Source of the DNA: Chrysochromulina tobinii
Taxonomy: Eukaryota; Haptophyta; Prymnesiales; Chrysochromulinaceae
NCBI GenBank assembly: GCA_001275005.1
Contig: JWZX01002011.1
Coordinates: 1 to 25,118, forward strand
Direction of reading: 5' to 3'
Length of the DNA stretch: 25,118 nt
Shown here: piece after piece, positions 7,106 through 16,405 of the stretch
How positions within the stretch are numbered: position 1 is the first letter of the stretch
How the letters are laid out: each line of letters starts with the position of its first letter
Notes under the pieces: model-generated
Seen by the model: only the letters and a program-made list of their open reading frames with translations
What the model was told of the DNA's origin: nothing
Database searches by the model: none
Position numbers and translations under genes: made by a program

Positions 7106-9715
7106 TCAGATACGCAGCTTAAACCCAACCTTTCCTTGCATTGCCTTCCAAGTCAAGGCCTCCCCTTCATCGCCAATGCAAGGGTTGCGCTGGAGGTTGC
7201 ACTCGGTCAATGCGCCATTAACGCGCAGGGCGTCGGCGATTGCAGTGATGCCCTCTGCGGTGTAGGTGCCTTCATGGTCGCCATAGTCGTTAGTCCAGAT
7301 GCCGCACAGCTGGTTTCCGGAGAGGTTGATGCTCGTCAGCCCGCCGTTGACGCGCAGAGCGTAGGCAATCGCTGTGATGCCCTCTGCAGTGTAAGTTCCT
7401 TGACCATATTGATTGATGCCGCACAACTCGTTGTTTGAGAGGTCCAGCTGCAATACCATTCAATGCAAAGACGTGGGTTAGATAACAGTATAGGGATGTG
7501 TATAGGGGGATCAGAAAGCAAGCACCTGTGTCAGGGAGCCTGTGACAACGGCCTGTGATAGGTCCGACGCCAGCAGGATCGCATCAGGCGGCTTGAGGTA
7601 CTTTTGGATCGCATCGGGCAGCTTGAGGTTGATCCTATGGAAATCAGCGGTGGTCTGGTCGCGCAGGATTCCGCAGAGAGAGATACCCTTCTGCTTGGCA
7701 ACCTCAGCGAGCATCTTGGCGGACTCCGCATCAAGCCGATTGTTCAGGAGGTTGGCCATTGTCAGCGCGCCATTAACACGCAGAGCGTCGGCAATCGCTG
7801 TGATGCCCTCTGCAGTGTAAGTTCCATCGCCATGTTGATCGAGGCCGCACAGCTGGTTTCCGGAGAGGTCAATGCTCGTCAGCCCGCCTGTGACAGCTAC
7901 CATAGCCGCCACGGCGTTTGCTCCAACTGGACCGATACCGTTCTTCCTGAAGTTGAGCGACGCGAGCTTGGTCTCCTTGTTGCTCTGGATGGCCTCACAG
8001 ACTGCGCTTACGCCCTGATCCTTGAGATGGTTGAAGGACAAATCCAGGGCCATCAGCGCGCCATTGACACGCAGAGCGTCGCCAATCGCTGTGATGCCTT
8101 CTGCAGTGTAGGTGCCACCCCTATAGGTCACTCCGCAGAGTGCATTGCTGGAGAGGTCCAGGCTCGTCAGCGCGCCTGTGACGGCCACCATGGCCGCCAC
8201 AGACTTTGCTCCCACTGGACCAATGCCGTTGTCCTCGAAGTTGAGCGACGCGAGCTTGGTCTCCTTGTTGCTCTTGATGGCCTCGCAGACTGCGTTTACG
8301 CCCTCATCCTTGAGGCTGTTGAACGACAAATTCAGGGCCGTCAGCCCGCCGTTAACGCCAAGAGCTGCAGCGAGCTCCTTGATGCCCGTCATGTCCCTGC
8401 TGGAGTCGGTGAGATTATTTCCGGACATGTTGATGCTCGTCAGCCCGCCGTTGACACCAAGCAACTTGGCCACGTGCTTGACTCCTGCTGTCCCACCAAT
8501 GCTGCTATTTCCAACCATATCGCCGCTGATGTCAAGTTCCTTGAGCTTCTTGTTCTGTTCCAGTGCCTCACAGATGGCCTTTGTGCCCTCCTCCCCTAGC
8601 ATGTTTTCGGCAAGGGACAGCTTCGTCAGCGCGCCCATGACAGGCACGAGGTACGCAAGAAGCATGCCACCCTCGACGCCGATGTTTCTCTCGTACAGGT
8701 CGAGCTCAGAGACGGAGTCGTCGCGCATCATCTGCACCGGTATGCCGCAAATCTCGCCAGAGCCGGCGCAGGCGACAGCTGCGAGCAGCAGCTCGAGCGG
8801 CGGCTCGCCCTCTCCCTCGATGCAGCTGAGGAGAGCGGTTTTGGCAGGGCCTCCAAGGAACGGCCTCTCGTCCTCGTCCTCGTCCTCGTCATCATCCCTC
8901 TCGTCCAGATCCACCCCGCGGACCGCGGCCACATTCACCTCGAAGCCCTCCCAGCGCAGTCGGGCCAGGCTGGGCAGCATCCTCCCCGCCGCTGCCGCCT
9001 CCCATGGCCGACCCGCGTCGACGAGGACCTTGATGTTGAGATCGGTGATCTCAGCCAGCTGAGTCGGCGCGGGCTGCCCCTCGCAGCGGCTGAGGCGGGA
9101 GCAGAGCACGCGCCGCGCGAGCGCCGACCACGATCGGTTCACGCCCTTGAGCTCGGCCAGCGTGCCCACGTCGACCATGCCCAGCGCCACCTCCTTCGCA
9201 TCGTCTGTGACTGCCATCCACAACGTGAGCTGCGGCTGCAGCGCGGGTGCTCCCCCCGCATAGCCCACCATGGATTCTGACAGCTGTCCCTCCGGCGAGA
9301 ACGCCGGCTCGGCGAGTGCCGCCACACGTTCCTCCGCACTGCCAAAGCCATCCGTTGCGCCGAGCAGCTCTGTCAGCTCATCGGCACGTTTGCCGTTGAG
9401 GCGCGAGGCGAGGGCGTGCTGCGCGTGATTGAGCGCCCCGGGGGCATCGAGGAAGCTGGCGCCCTCGACGAGCCTGAAGAGCTCCGAGATCGAGCACTGC
9501 TCAAGTCTCGCCGGCATGGAGTCGGCCTCGCACATCTCCCGGAGCACTGCCAGCTCTGCCGCCGCAATTGTCGGCACCGGGTAGACGCCATCTTCAGGTG
9601 GAGCGTCGTCCATCATGTCTTTGAGCGTGCCTGCTCGCTGGGCCACCCGGCGCGTCCACTCGACAGCCTCGCCCTCGCGCGCCCGCAAGCGCACGCGCTC
9701 CGTGCCATCAGACAT
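7106..9715 (-). CDS. SKP1-like / F-box-like / leucine-rich repeat fusion protein
   Basis: Two exons (9715-7526 and 7447-7106) give about 843 residues. Residues 7-66 read like the SKP1 POZ fold (VRLRAREGEAVEW, GTLKDMMDDAP, YPVPTIAAAELAVL), and 78-143 like the SKP1 C-terminal helices (LFRLVEGASFLDAPGAL). Around 180-208, TLAELKGVNRSWSALARRVL resembles an F-box or its C-terminal half; this is a weaker call. An acidic run at about 270-284 precedes ribonuclease-inhibitor-type LRRs from about 335 to the end (LTSLDLSSNALCG, LNFEDNGIGPVGAK), broken by near-identical GTYTAEGITAIADALRVNGA units. The 78-bp intron 7448-7525 (CAG/GTGCTT, ATTGCAG) rejoins GSLTQ to LDLSNN in phase 0; without it a stop follows at once and the last three repeats are lost. 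SKP1 bridges cullin to F-box receptors in SCF ubiquitin ligases, so a substrate-receptor role is inferred. Confidence 0.8.
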
Positions 9716-10279
9716 GATAGCGACTTGTTGGGTCGCGTCGTGTCGTGCGCGACGAAACTTGTCGACTTTTGGAATCGGCTATTAGTACATCCTTCGGAGG
9801 TAAATTTTTGTTGTCCTAAAATCGGCGGTGGCTAGATACTGGAAAAGCACCTCCTACCGGTTCAATACCGGTACTCCGCGCGCGAAAGCCCTCGTCAGTC
9901 CTAAGGGCGAATTAGGAAGAAGATTGTAAATGCAAAATGGAACAGACCAGGTGTAAAATTTAGCGACGGTCAAGAGGCTCGTTAGAAAGAAACCATACCG
10001 GTCTCTAGCAAAGGCAACAGGTCATGCTACTATGTAGCATCGAGCAGCTTGTCTCCGTAGAAGTAGATCCGTTCCGATTGTACACATGCAACTCGCAGCA
10101 CCCATCAAGGATCTCCCGCATCCCGCCCCCGGAGCGGCTGAGCACTCCCCCTCTGCCGCCCACCGCCTGACCACCGCCTGCCATCGAGGGATGCCAACGA
10201 GGCCCGCGTGCGCGCCGCGCGCGCGCCGCCGACGCCCTGCCCGCGCGCACGCCGCCACGGCGCACCTCAGCGACTCGCT
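9716..10279 (-). other. Intergenic region between LRR gene start and PCGF gene end
   Basis: No coding sequence is supported. The part next to 9715 should be the LRR gene promoter. ACCGGT palindromes occur three times (around 9857, 9870 and 9997). The part near 10280 is probably the 3' untranslated region of the Polycomb gene. Confidence 0.45.
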
Positions 10280-11653
10280 TCAGAGCACGCGGTAGTAGAG
10301 GACGAGGTCGTTGTCCTCATCGCCCCAGAGGGTGCGCACGATCTGCTCGAGGGTCAGCCCGTTCTCGAGGGGTGCATCGCGGCAGAAGATGTCGATGGGC
10401 ACCTCGGCAGGGAGCCCCGTCTTCCGTCCCAGGTACTTTTTGAGGTGGGCCACGGTGAGCAGGGCCTTCGTCCGCAGGTACGGTTTGTCGAGCTTGCCGT
10501 GCCCGCGGCTGCTGCCCTCGATCTCGTGCAATGAGAACGAGATCTCCTCGGGAGATGCCTCGGCGGCCGCGCCGGAGCCGGTGGCGCCCGAGCCCGCCGC
10601 GCCCGCGCCACTGCCCACCTTGTGCTCAGCGTCTGCCGCGGGCGCGGGCGCGGGTGCACTCGGCTTGACAAACTGTGGGAAGATCTTATCGACGATCGAC
10701 TGGAGAGTGCGGTCGGTGCGCACGATGTCGCGCGGGTTGGGTCCGCAGTCGTTCTCGCACTGCGGGCAGATCGAGTACTCCTTGAAATGGCGCATGATGC
10801 ATGCGCGGCAAAAGGTATGCAGGCACTCGATGATGGTGCATGCGTCGTTGAAATAGCCCATGCATAGTGTGCACACGAGGTGCTCGTTGACAATGCGTGT
10901 CTGAAAGCGGATGCGACTCTCATCGCGTTCGGGCGGCACGTACGTGTCGTCATACTGCTCGCCACCGCCCTCGCCCTCGGCACCGCCCTGCGCGCCGCCG
11001 CCGCCCTCGGCAGCACTGCCGTCGTCGGCCTCCTGCTCGGCGCCGCCCTCGGCCGCGGCCGCCGCTGCCTCATCGCGACCCTCCTCCTCGCCCTCGCCGC
11101 TGCCGTCACGCTCCGCCTCGGCCTCGCCTCCCTCGCCTCCCTCGCCACCCTCCGCCGCCTCGTCCTCGGCCTCGTCCTCGGCCTCGGCAGCACCGCTCGA
11201 GCTCGCCTCTGCGCGACTGCGCTTCGACCCGACGGCCGCCGGCGGCGCGGCGCCGGCGCCTTCGTCTTCGACCTCCTCCTCTGCAGCGCCGCCGCTGGCG
11301 CCGAGGAAGCTCACAGGATCGAAGACGGCGAACGCCTCCTGCGCCGACAGGTCAGGCCGCACCGCGCGCGCTGCCAGAATCTTGGTGGCGATCGAGGCCG
11401 GTGGCCGCAGGTTGTTCCCATTGTGCTCGCCCGCACGCTCGAGGATCTCGCGCGCGAGCGCAGCGCACAGGAGGTGCTGCTCTGAGTCCTTTTTCGACGC
11501 CTCGCGGATGGAGATGACAGGGAAGGCTTTGGCAGGAAGCGAGGGAGCGTTGGCCGCCATAAACTCCTCGGATGCGAGGCAATCTACGAGCACCTCGATT
11601 TCCTGGTACGTCCACCGAGCCGGAGCGGCACGGCTGGCGCGACGCGGTGGCAT
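10280..11653 (-). CDS. PCGF: Polycomb group RING finger protein (PCGF/Bmi1-like) of PRC1
   Basis: A single exon encodes 457 residues. The RING at 261-299 has ligands C261, C264, C277, H279, C282, C285, C296 and C299 in NEHLVCTLCMGYFNDACTI..., with ECLHTFCRACI and the RTDRTLQSIVDKIFPQF tail typical of PCGF proteins. Residues 388-457 form a RAWUL ubiquitin-like domain (PYLRTKALLTVAHLKKYLG ... DLVLYYRVL). PCGF proteins pair with RING1 to monoubiquitinate histone H2A, and RAWUL binds PRC1 partners. In between lies a long Glu/Ala/Gly-rich acidic linker (about 120-235). Unusually, residues 12-112 carry a further folded-looking segment starting ARWTYQEIEVLVDCL, which resembles a Myb/SANT helix. No chromatin partner is encoded beside it. 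The 5' end faces the G-alpha gene about 310 bp away. Confidence 0.9.
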   Translation of the reverse strand: MPPRRASRAAPARWTYQEIEVLVDCLASEEFMAANAPSLPAKAFPVISIREASKKDSEQHLLCAALAREILERAGEHNGNNLRPPASIATKILAARAVRPDLSAQEAFAVFDPVSFLGASGGAAEEEVEDEGAGAAPPAAVGSKRSRAEASSSGAAEAEDEAEDEAAEGGEGGEGGEAEAERDGSGEGEEEGRDEAAAAAAEGGAEQEADDGSAAEGGGGAQGGAEGEGGGEQYDDTYVPPERDESRIRFQTRIVNEHLVCTLCMGYFNDACTIIECLHTFCRACIMRHFKEYSICPQCENDCGPNPRDIVRTDRTLQSIVDKIFPQFVKPSAPAPAPAADAEHKVGSGAGAAGSGATGSGAAAEASPEEISFSLHEIEGSSRGHGKLDKPYLRTKALLTVAHLKKYLGRKTGLPAEVPIDIFCRDAPLENGLTLEQIVRTLWGDEDNDLVLYYRVL

Positions 11654-11963
11654 GGAGAGCAGCAGAGACCAGGGGTGCGTACTTCTGGGCGCTCGCTACG
11701 GCCCGCGAGTCAGGCACCGGGTCACGGTGACGCGAAAAGCTGTCCATTCATAGTGAACATCCAGAACCCCGTAACAAGATGGTCTGCGTGGTCTTATAAT
11801 TATAATTGAGATTGAGTCTTAGTAAAGTCAATTCGCGCTCTCACGATCGCCAAACTTGGTGAGTGGTCGATTTTTTCACAACTTTTTTACTCGAGCACTT
11901 GCGCGCCTACGTACTACTGTGCCCTGCGCACGCAGCGCCAGAGCCCGACTCCACAAACTCAAG
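11654..11963 (+). promoter_or_regulatory. Divergent promoter region between PCGF and G-alpha genes
   Basis: About 310 bp separates the two start codons, so both 5' ends and promoters must lie here. An AT-rich island interrupts the otherwise GC-rich sequence and contains the perfect 12-bp palindrome TTATAATTATAA at 11794-11805. No other promoter element is recognised; regulatory function is inferred from position. Confidence 0.5.
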
Positions 11964-13621
11964 ATGCCGTTCCTGTGCGGCGGCGGTAGTAGCGCTGGTG
12001 CGGTCCTGACGGAGGAGGAAAAGAAGGCGGCCGCTACGGCGAAGAAAACGCTCAAGGCACAGGCCGAGGCGGATGAAAAGGCAAGATGCACACTGCCCAG
12101 CCACCCTTCATGATTGCTAGATCAGCCTTGCGCGCATGGTCTAGTAGTGCGCAGCACGCAGTCAGCCTGATCTGATGCGCTGCTGGTTGTGCCTCACGCG
12201 TGAGCCAGGCAAGTGGATGGGCAGGGGAAGCCTCCTCGTCTGCAGAATGCACACGCGCGCCGCTGCTGCTTTGCTCTTGAGACGAACCATGCCCCTCAGA
12301 AGGCGTACTGAGCATTTGCCATCAGCCCGGTATCTCACACCCCGCTTTGACCTCGCGCAGCCCGTAAAGATGCTTCTGCTCGGCGCCGGTGAGAGCGGCA
12401 AGTCCACCATCTTCAAGCAAATGAAGGTGCGTGCCTCACGCCCCACAGCCGTGCACCGTGTCCAGCCGCACGATCCGTGCTCGCACTGTTTGCAACCATC
12501 GCATGCATGCCACAGCACGGGGCGGCAGCCTGGAGCAGGGGTGGGTGAGGGCGAGATCGGGATCGTGCGGCCGCGCACTCGGCCGGTCGGAAGATGGAGC
12601 GATGGAACAGTGTGGAGGCTGACACCATCGGTATTCGCATGCCTTTCCCCTGCGTGGATGCGCGTAGGTCATCAACAAAGATGGCTTCACGAAGGCAGAG
12701 CGGCAAGAATTTATTCCCATCGTGCACTCAAACATAGTCACGTCGATGAAAAATCTGCTGATGGCGTTTGAGAAGCTTGGCGAGCCGATGCCCGACAGCG
12801 TGAAGACCAACTTCGACAAGTACTGCACGCCGGATCCGCTGCCCGTTGGCTACGAGCCATCCAATACTCAGAAGGACGTACAGGACGACAAGCTTACCCC
12901 AGAGGTGGCCGAAATTATTGCGGCACTGTGGGCGGACGCGAGCGTTTTGGCTATCTTTGAGCGCCGAAGCGAATACCAGCTCAACGACTCCGCCGAGTTC
13001 TACTTCAACAGCATTGAGCGCCTCCGCACCCCAGGCTATTTGCCAAGCGAGGACGACGTGCTGCGCTCGCGTGTGCGCACCACGGGCATCGTGCAGTCCG
13101 ACTTCAAAATCAAAGGGATCGACTTCGCCATGTTCGACGTGGGCGGCCAGCGCAACGAGCGCCGCAAGTGGATACACTGCTTCGACAACGTGGATGCCGT
13201 CGTCTTCGTCGCTGCATGCTCGGAGTTCGACCAGGTGCTCTTTGAAGATGAGACGATGAACCGCATGGACGAGGCGCTTAGCCTGTTTGCGCAGATCGTC
13301 AACTCGAAGTGGTTCAAGGATACGTCGTTGATCCTCTTCCTCAACAAGAAGGATCTCTTCGAGCAGAAGCTGAAGAAGAAGGTTTTCGCCGACTACATCA
13401 ACAAGGACGCCCAGCGCGACAGGTACGAGGGCCCAAACGAGATGCAGCCGTGTGCCGACCACTTGAAGAAGCTCTTCTTGCAAAAAAATAAAAGCCCGGA
13501 CAAGTCGATCTTCACACACATCACGACGGCCATCGACACCTCGAACGTCAAGTTCGTCTTCAACGCCGTCGTGGCCATGATTTTGGAGGAGAACCTCAAG
13601 AACAGTGGGCTCGCCGGGTAA
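11964..13621 (+). CDS. Heterotrimeric G-protein alpha subunit
   Basis: Three exons (11964-12080, 12361-12426, 12668-13621) encode 378 residues. The protein is a signalling GTPase coupling membrane receptors to effectors. All G motifs are present: P-loop GAGESGKS at 47-54; switch I RVRTTG with the catalytic Arg at 196 and Thr at 199; DVGGQ with Gln 222; NKKD at 287-290; and TTAID (usual TCATD) at 347-351. The all-helical domain lies between P-loop and switch I. Intron 2 (12427-12667) is GT-AG. Intron 1 (12081-12360) begins AAG/GCAAGA, a GC-AG intron, and joins DEK to PVKMLLLGAG in phase 0. The N-terminus is MPFLCGGG, so Gly2 needed for myristoylation is absent and only Cys5 remains for palmitoylation. 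The C-terminus KNSGLAG lacks the pertussis-toxin cysteine. The upstream ATG in another frame is ignored. Confidence 0.95.
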
Positions 13622-14120
13622 GCATGGGGCGATGGCTTTGTCTCAACACCTGGCCTAGTGGGACGAATGCATTCCCATGGGAAGCTGACCCCTGACTGAT
13701 CTTGCCGTCACCGGCGCGTGTGTTCCCAGGGCTTCCCTCAGTCTGTTCTTTCTCACTGACGATGAACGCCGTCGCGCATGTCGCGCGTGTTGATTTGTCA
13801 GTTTCGAGTGTGTTTTGTTACAGTTGTCACCCAGGAGGTTTAGAATCGCATATGGATCATTCATAGGCCGAGGGTTTGGAACGAGACCACAAAGACACAC
13901 TCGATCGGCGTGGCGCCTGCCAGTACATGGTACGCAGTAGTGATTTGCTACACCCTGCACGCCAAATACTACATCTCAAAAAAATGTTCACATTCACACT
14001 GAAGAACTGGCTTGGAGGCGACGCGTCGTCGGGTCATCCACGAGGGTGTCGCGGCCTCTGGAGGGAGGGTGTGCTCTCTCACAATCAGACAGGGTTCCTT
14101 GACAGGCTTACTTGTGCCTC
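13622..14120 (+). other. Intergenic region between G-alpha and C1D genes
   Basis: About 500 bp between two co-oriented genes. It must hold the G-alpha 3' untranslated region and the C1D promoter. No reading frame has family features, and no tRNA, repeat or clear terminator is seen. Confidence 0.45.
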
Positions 14121-15164
14121 ATGGCTCGCCAAAGTACAACCATGACACCGCGTGCAGATGATGCGACGCTGCTGCAGGGAGTGCCTCCAGAGATTGTGGA
14201 AGCTGTCTCTCGCTTCGGCGAGTCCCTGCAGAGCATCGAAGAGCTCGTTGGGCGCTTGCAAGCGCAGCCGTGGTCGCAAATCTGCGGCCCGAACTTGGCG
14301 CCTCTCGACAGTGCACGTTTGCACCTCATGATTGCATACACAGTCAATGCGCTCTTTTGGATGTATCTGCGCACGCAAGGGTGCGATGCACACTCGCACC
14401 CCGTGCGTGCCGAGCTCGAACGTGTCAAGAAGGCGCTCCGCAAGGTCAAGGAAGCCGAGGAGCGAGCTGTAGCTTCTGCCGCAGCGTCTAGTGAAGGTGG
14501 AGGCGCTCTCGACAGCCATGGCGGCACCTCGGCGCAGATCTCCGACGCTGCGCAGGTGAGGTTGAATGCTGCCGCGGCCAAGCGCTTCGTGGTGGCCGCT
14601 TTGAACGGCACCGGCGGCGGCAGCGCCTCGTCTGCGGCCGGCTCGGCCGATGTGTCGGCGGCAGCAGCGTCGGCGGCATCGCCGGCGGCCGGGCGCGCAG
14701 AACGCCTGCCCGTCGCAGCCGAGCTGGCGGCTGATTACTCGACGGCGCTGGCATCGGCGGAGGCGGCGGCAGGGTCGGCGCGAGCGAGCGAGCAGGTGCG
14801 CATCAAGAAGCAGCTCAAAAAGGAGCTGGGCGTGCTCGAAAAGCGTCGCGGCGGCGGAGGCGGCGCGGCGAACGAGGCGGCCGCTCAGCTTGAACTCGAA
14901 GACGTGAGTGCGGCGGAGGAGATGGCGGCGAGCTTGATCGCGAAGGCGAAAGCGGCGGCGGAGGAGGACGAGGAGGATGAGGAGGAGGAGGAGGACGAGG
15001 GTGAGGAGGTCAGGCCGAGCGCGCCGAGCGGCGCAGTCGCGGGGGCAGCCGAAGCGCGCGGCGGGGCGGGCCCAGGGGCGGCAGCTACCCCAAAGCAAAG
15101 CGCCAAAGATCCATCGAGGCCCAAGGGCGGCAAGAAGCGCAAAGCCAAGGCAGCAGCCGCAGCG

Positions 15165-15203
<39 letters not shown>

Positions 15204-15284
15204 GCAGGGGGTGACGTCGCGAGCGGAGTGGCGGCGGCATCGGGTGGTCGCGAGGGGTCCACGAGCAAGAAGAGAAAGCTGTGA
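14121..15284 (+). CDS. C1D: C1D / Rrp47 (Lrp1) nuclear exosome cofactor, extended C-terminus
   Basis: A single exon of 387 residues. Residues about 20-115 are the Sas10/Utp3/C1D domain: a helical bundle with SIEELVGRL, then LDSARLHLMIAYTVNALFWM, YLRTQG and HPVRAELERVKKALRKVKE, matching the core of C1D/Rrp47. Family members bind Rrp6 and RNA and help the nuclear exosome process rRNA and snoRNA. Yeast Rrp47 and human C1D are about 140-185 residues, so this protein has more than 200 extra residues: Ala/Gly/Ser-rich sequence, a helix with KKQLKKELGVLEKRRG, an acidic block (about 283-302), a Lys patch GGKKRKAKA, a long polyalanine run and a final SKKRKL, both Lys patches likely nuclear localisation signals. 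The first true ATG is at 14121; MTPRADD at 14142 is an alternative start. Confidence 0.88.
15165..15200 (+). repeat. (GCC)12 microsatellite inside C1D coding sequence
   Basis: Twelve perfect GCC triplets encode the core of the polyalanine tract near the C1D C-terminus. A pure tract of this length is likely to vary between strains. Confidence 0.9.
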
Positions 15285-15813
15285 GCCTCCGACGGTCACG
15301 GTGAGGTCGTTGACGAGCTGAGACGGGGTATGATTCCCAGTCCCCCCGCGGGAGAGCCTGCTTGAGGCCGGCCGGCCTTCGGAGAAGCTGATAACTGTGC
15401 GCTTGCCGAGCCTTTCCCACATGCCGTCAAACATGAACTCATAGTTATCATGCGGGGTCGTTACGTTACGAAAAGAGCGGCGCTCGCCCGTACGGCGTAC
15501 GCCGCGCGCCCCCCGCGCCCCGGGGGCCCGGCCGTACACCGTACTAAGCGGGGGCTCGCACCTCCCACCGGACTCCGGGACCTCGCACCGAACACATACA
15601 CGATAAATTACAGCTGACCCCCTCCACACGCTCCGCATCCGCGCGACGCGCGCGCCCGCCGCGCGCCTCCTCGCCCCAGCCTCCGGCTCCGCGTCTGCCC
15701 GGGGGCTCAGAAATACCGATCACGGATCAGAGCTCCACGCCAAGTCCCAAGAGCGTCCCCCTATGCCATACCTCGGGTCCTCGGCCATATGCGAAGGAAT
15801 TCTCACGCAGTGA
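15285..15813 (+). other. Region between convergent genes, with a coding-like fragment on the minus strand
   Basis: Between the C1D stop and the stop of the minus-strand gene at 15814. It is very GC-rich around 15490-15560 with overlapping GTAC/GGCGTACGCC palindromes. On the minus strand at about 15483-15300 the frame reads RRSFRNVTTPHDNYEFMFDG and continues MWERLGKRTVISFSEG, which is too varied in composition for chance low-complexity sequence. It has no start codon in place and no assigned gene. Confidence 0.4.
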
Positions 15814-16405
15814 TCAGCCCCGCATTGAACCCGGTGCAGGGAACAGGGGCGGCTCGATGCGAGGCTGGGCTGCCACTTTACTCACGACACGCCAGTCAGG
15901 CTGCTCTGTAGGCCAGGCACCATGGGAGCGGAAGAACGCGCGCGCGGCCTTCTCACGCGAGCTGCCGGTGCCCAGCTTGGTGAGTGCGACAGCTAGTGCG
16001 CAAGGTGGCATCGGGAACGACACTTCGGGACGCTCGACGACGCGCATACGCCTTTCTCGGTTCGTGTGGATCATATCTTTGAGGCGGTCCCTGCGGCACA
16101 CGGAACGTAGCACGAGGAGCTGTCAGTTGGTATGAATCGGTATGTGTATGGTATGTGCGTCCGACATTGCCGTGTGCATTGCAGTGCTGTGCATTGCCCT
16201 AGGTGTGCATGTATTGCAGCGTGATGGTGCATGCGTGCATGCGGCGCCAAGATTGTTCGAGTGATGTGCTGAGCGGCAGGGCGACTCACGCTGTGTGCTC
16301 TTCGTTCGCGATGCGCTCGCGCCAGCACATTGTGTCCTTCGTGTTTGTCAGAACTGGGCCGCGAAAATCGGCCACAGGCTCGCGCGGATACGGGGCCAGC
16401 GGCAT
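15814..16405 (-). CDS. Small two-exon protein of unknown function
   Basis: I do not recognise the family. Exon 1 (16405-16290) encodes MPLAPYPREPVADFRGPVLT and then NTKDTMCWRERIANEEHT, ending at a consensus GTGAGT donor. Exon 2 (16090-15814) opens after CCGCAG with DRLKDMIHTNRERRMRVVER, then PEVSFPMPPCALAVALTKL and SREKAARAFFRSHGAW. The 199-bp intron is in phase 2 and the join is seamless, giving 130 residues. The sequence is basic, without signal peptide or membrane segment. Short Trp/Arg-containing helices followed by a Pro segment recall small microtubule-associated axonemal proteins, but that is only an impression. A second perfect donor, GTGAGTAAAG at 15885-15876, raises the possibility of a further exon downstream. 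The model rests on splice consensus and frame. Confidence 0.6.

Noticed and set aside
7604-9062. Long plus-strand frames opposite the LRR gene
   Set aside because: They are complements of the repeats; the minus strand has the clear LRR pattern and SKP1 domain.
15490-15560. Overlapping GTACGGCGTAC and GC-rich palindromes as a possible origin or terminator
   Set aside because: GC-rich sequence of this kind produces short palindromes readily; no further support.
14085-15638. 517-residue open frame on the minus strand across the C1D gene
   Set aside because: Over 14121-15284 it is the antisense of C1D, rich in Arg, Gly and Leu from GC-rich complement. Only its first part (15300-15483) looks protein-like and is discussed separately.
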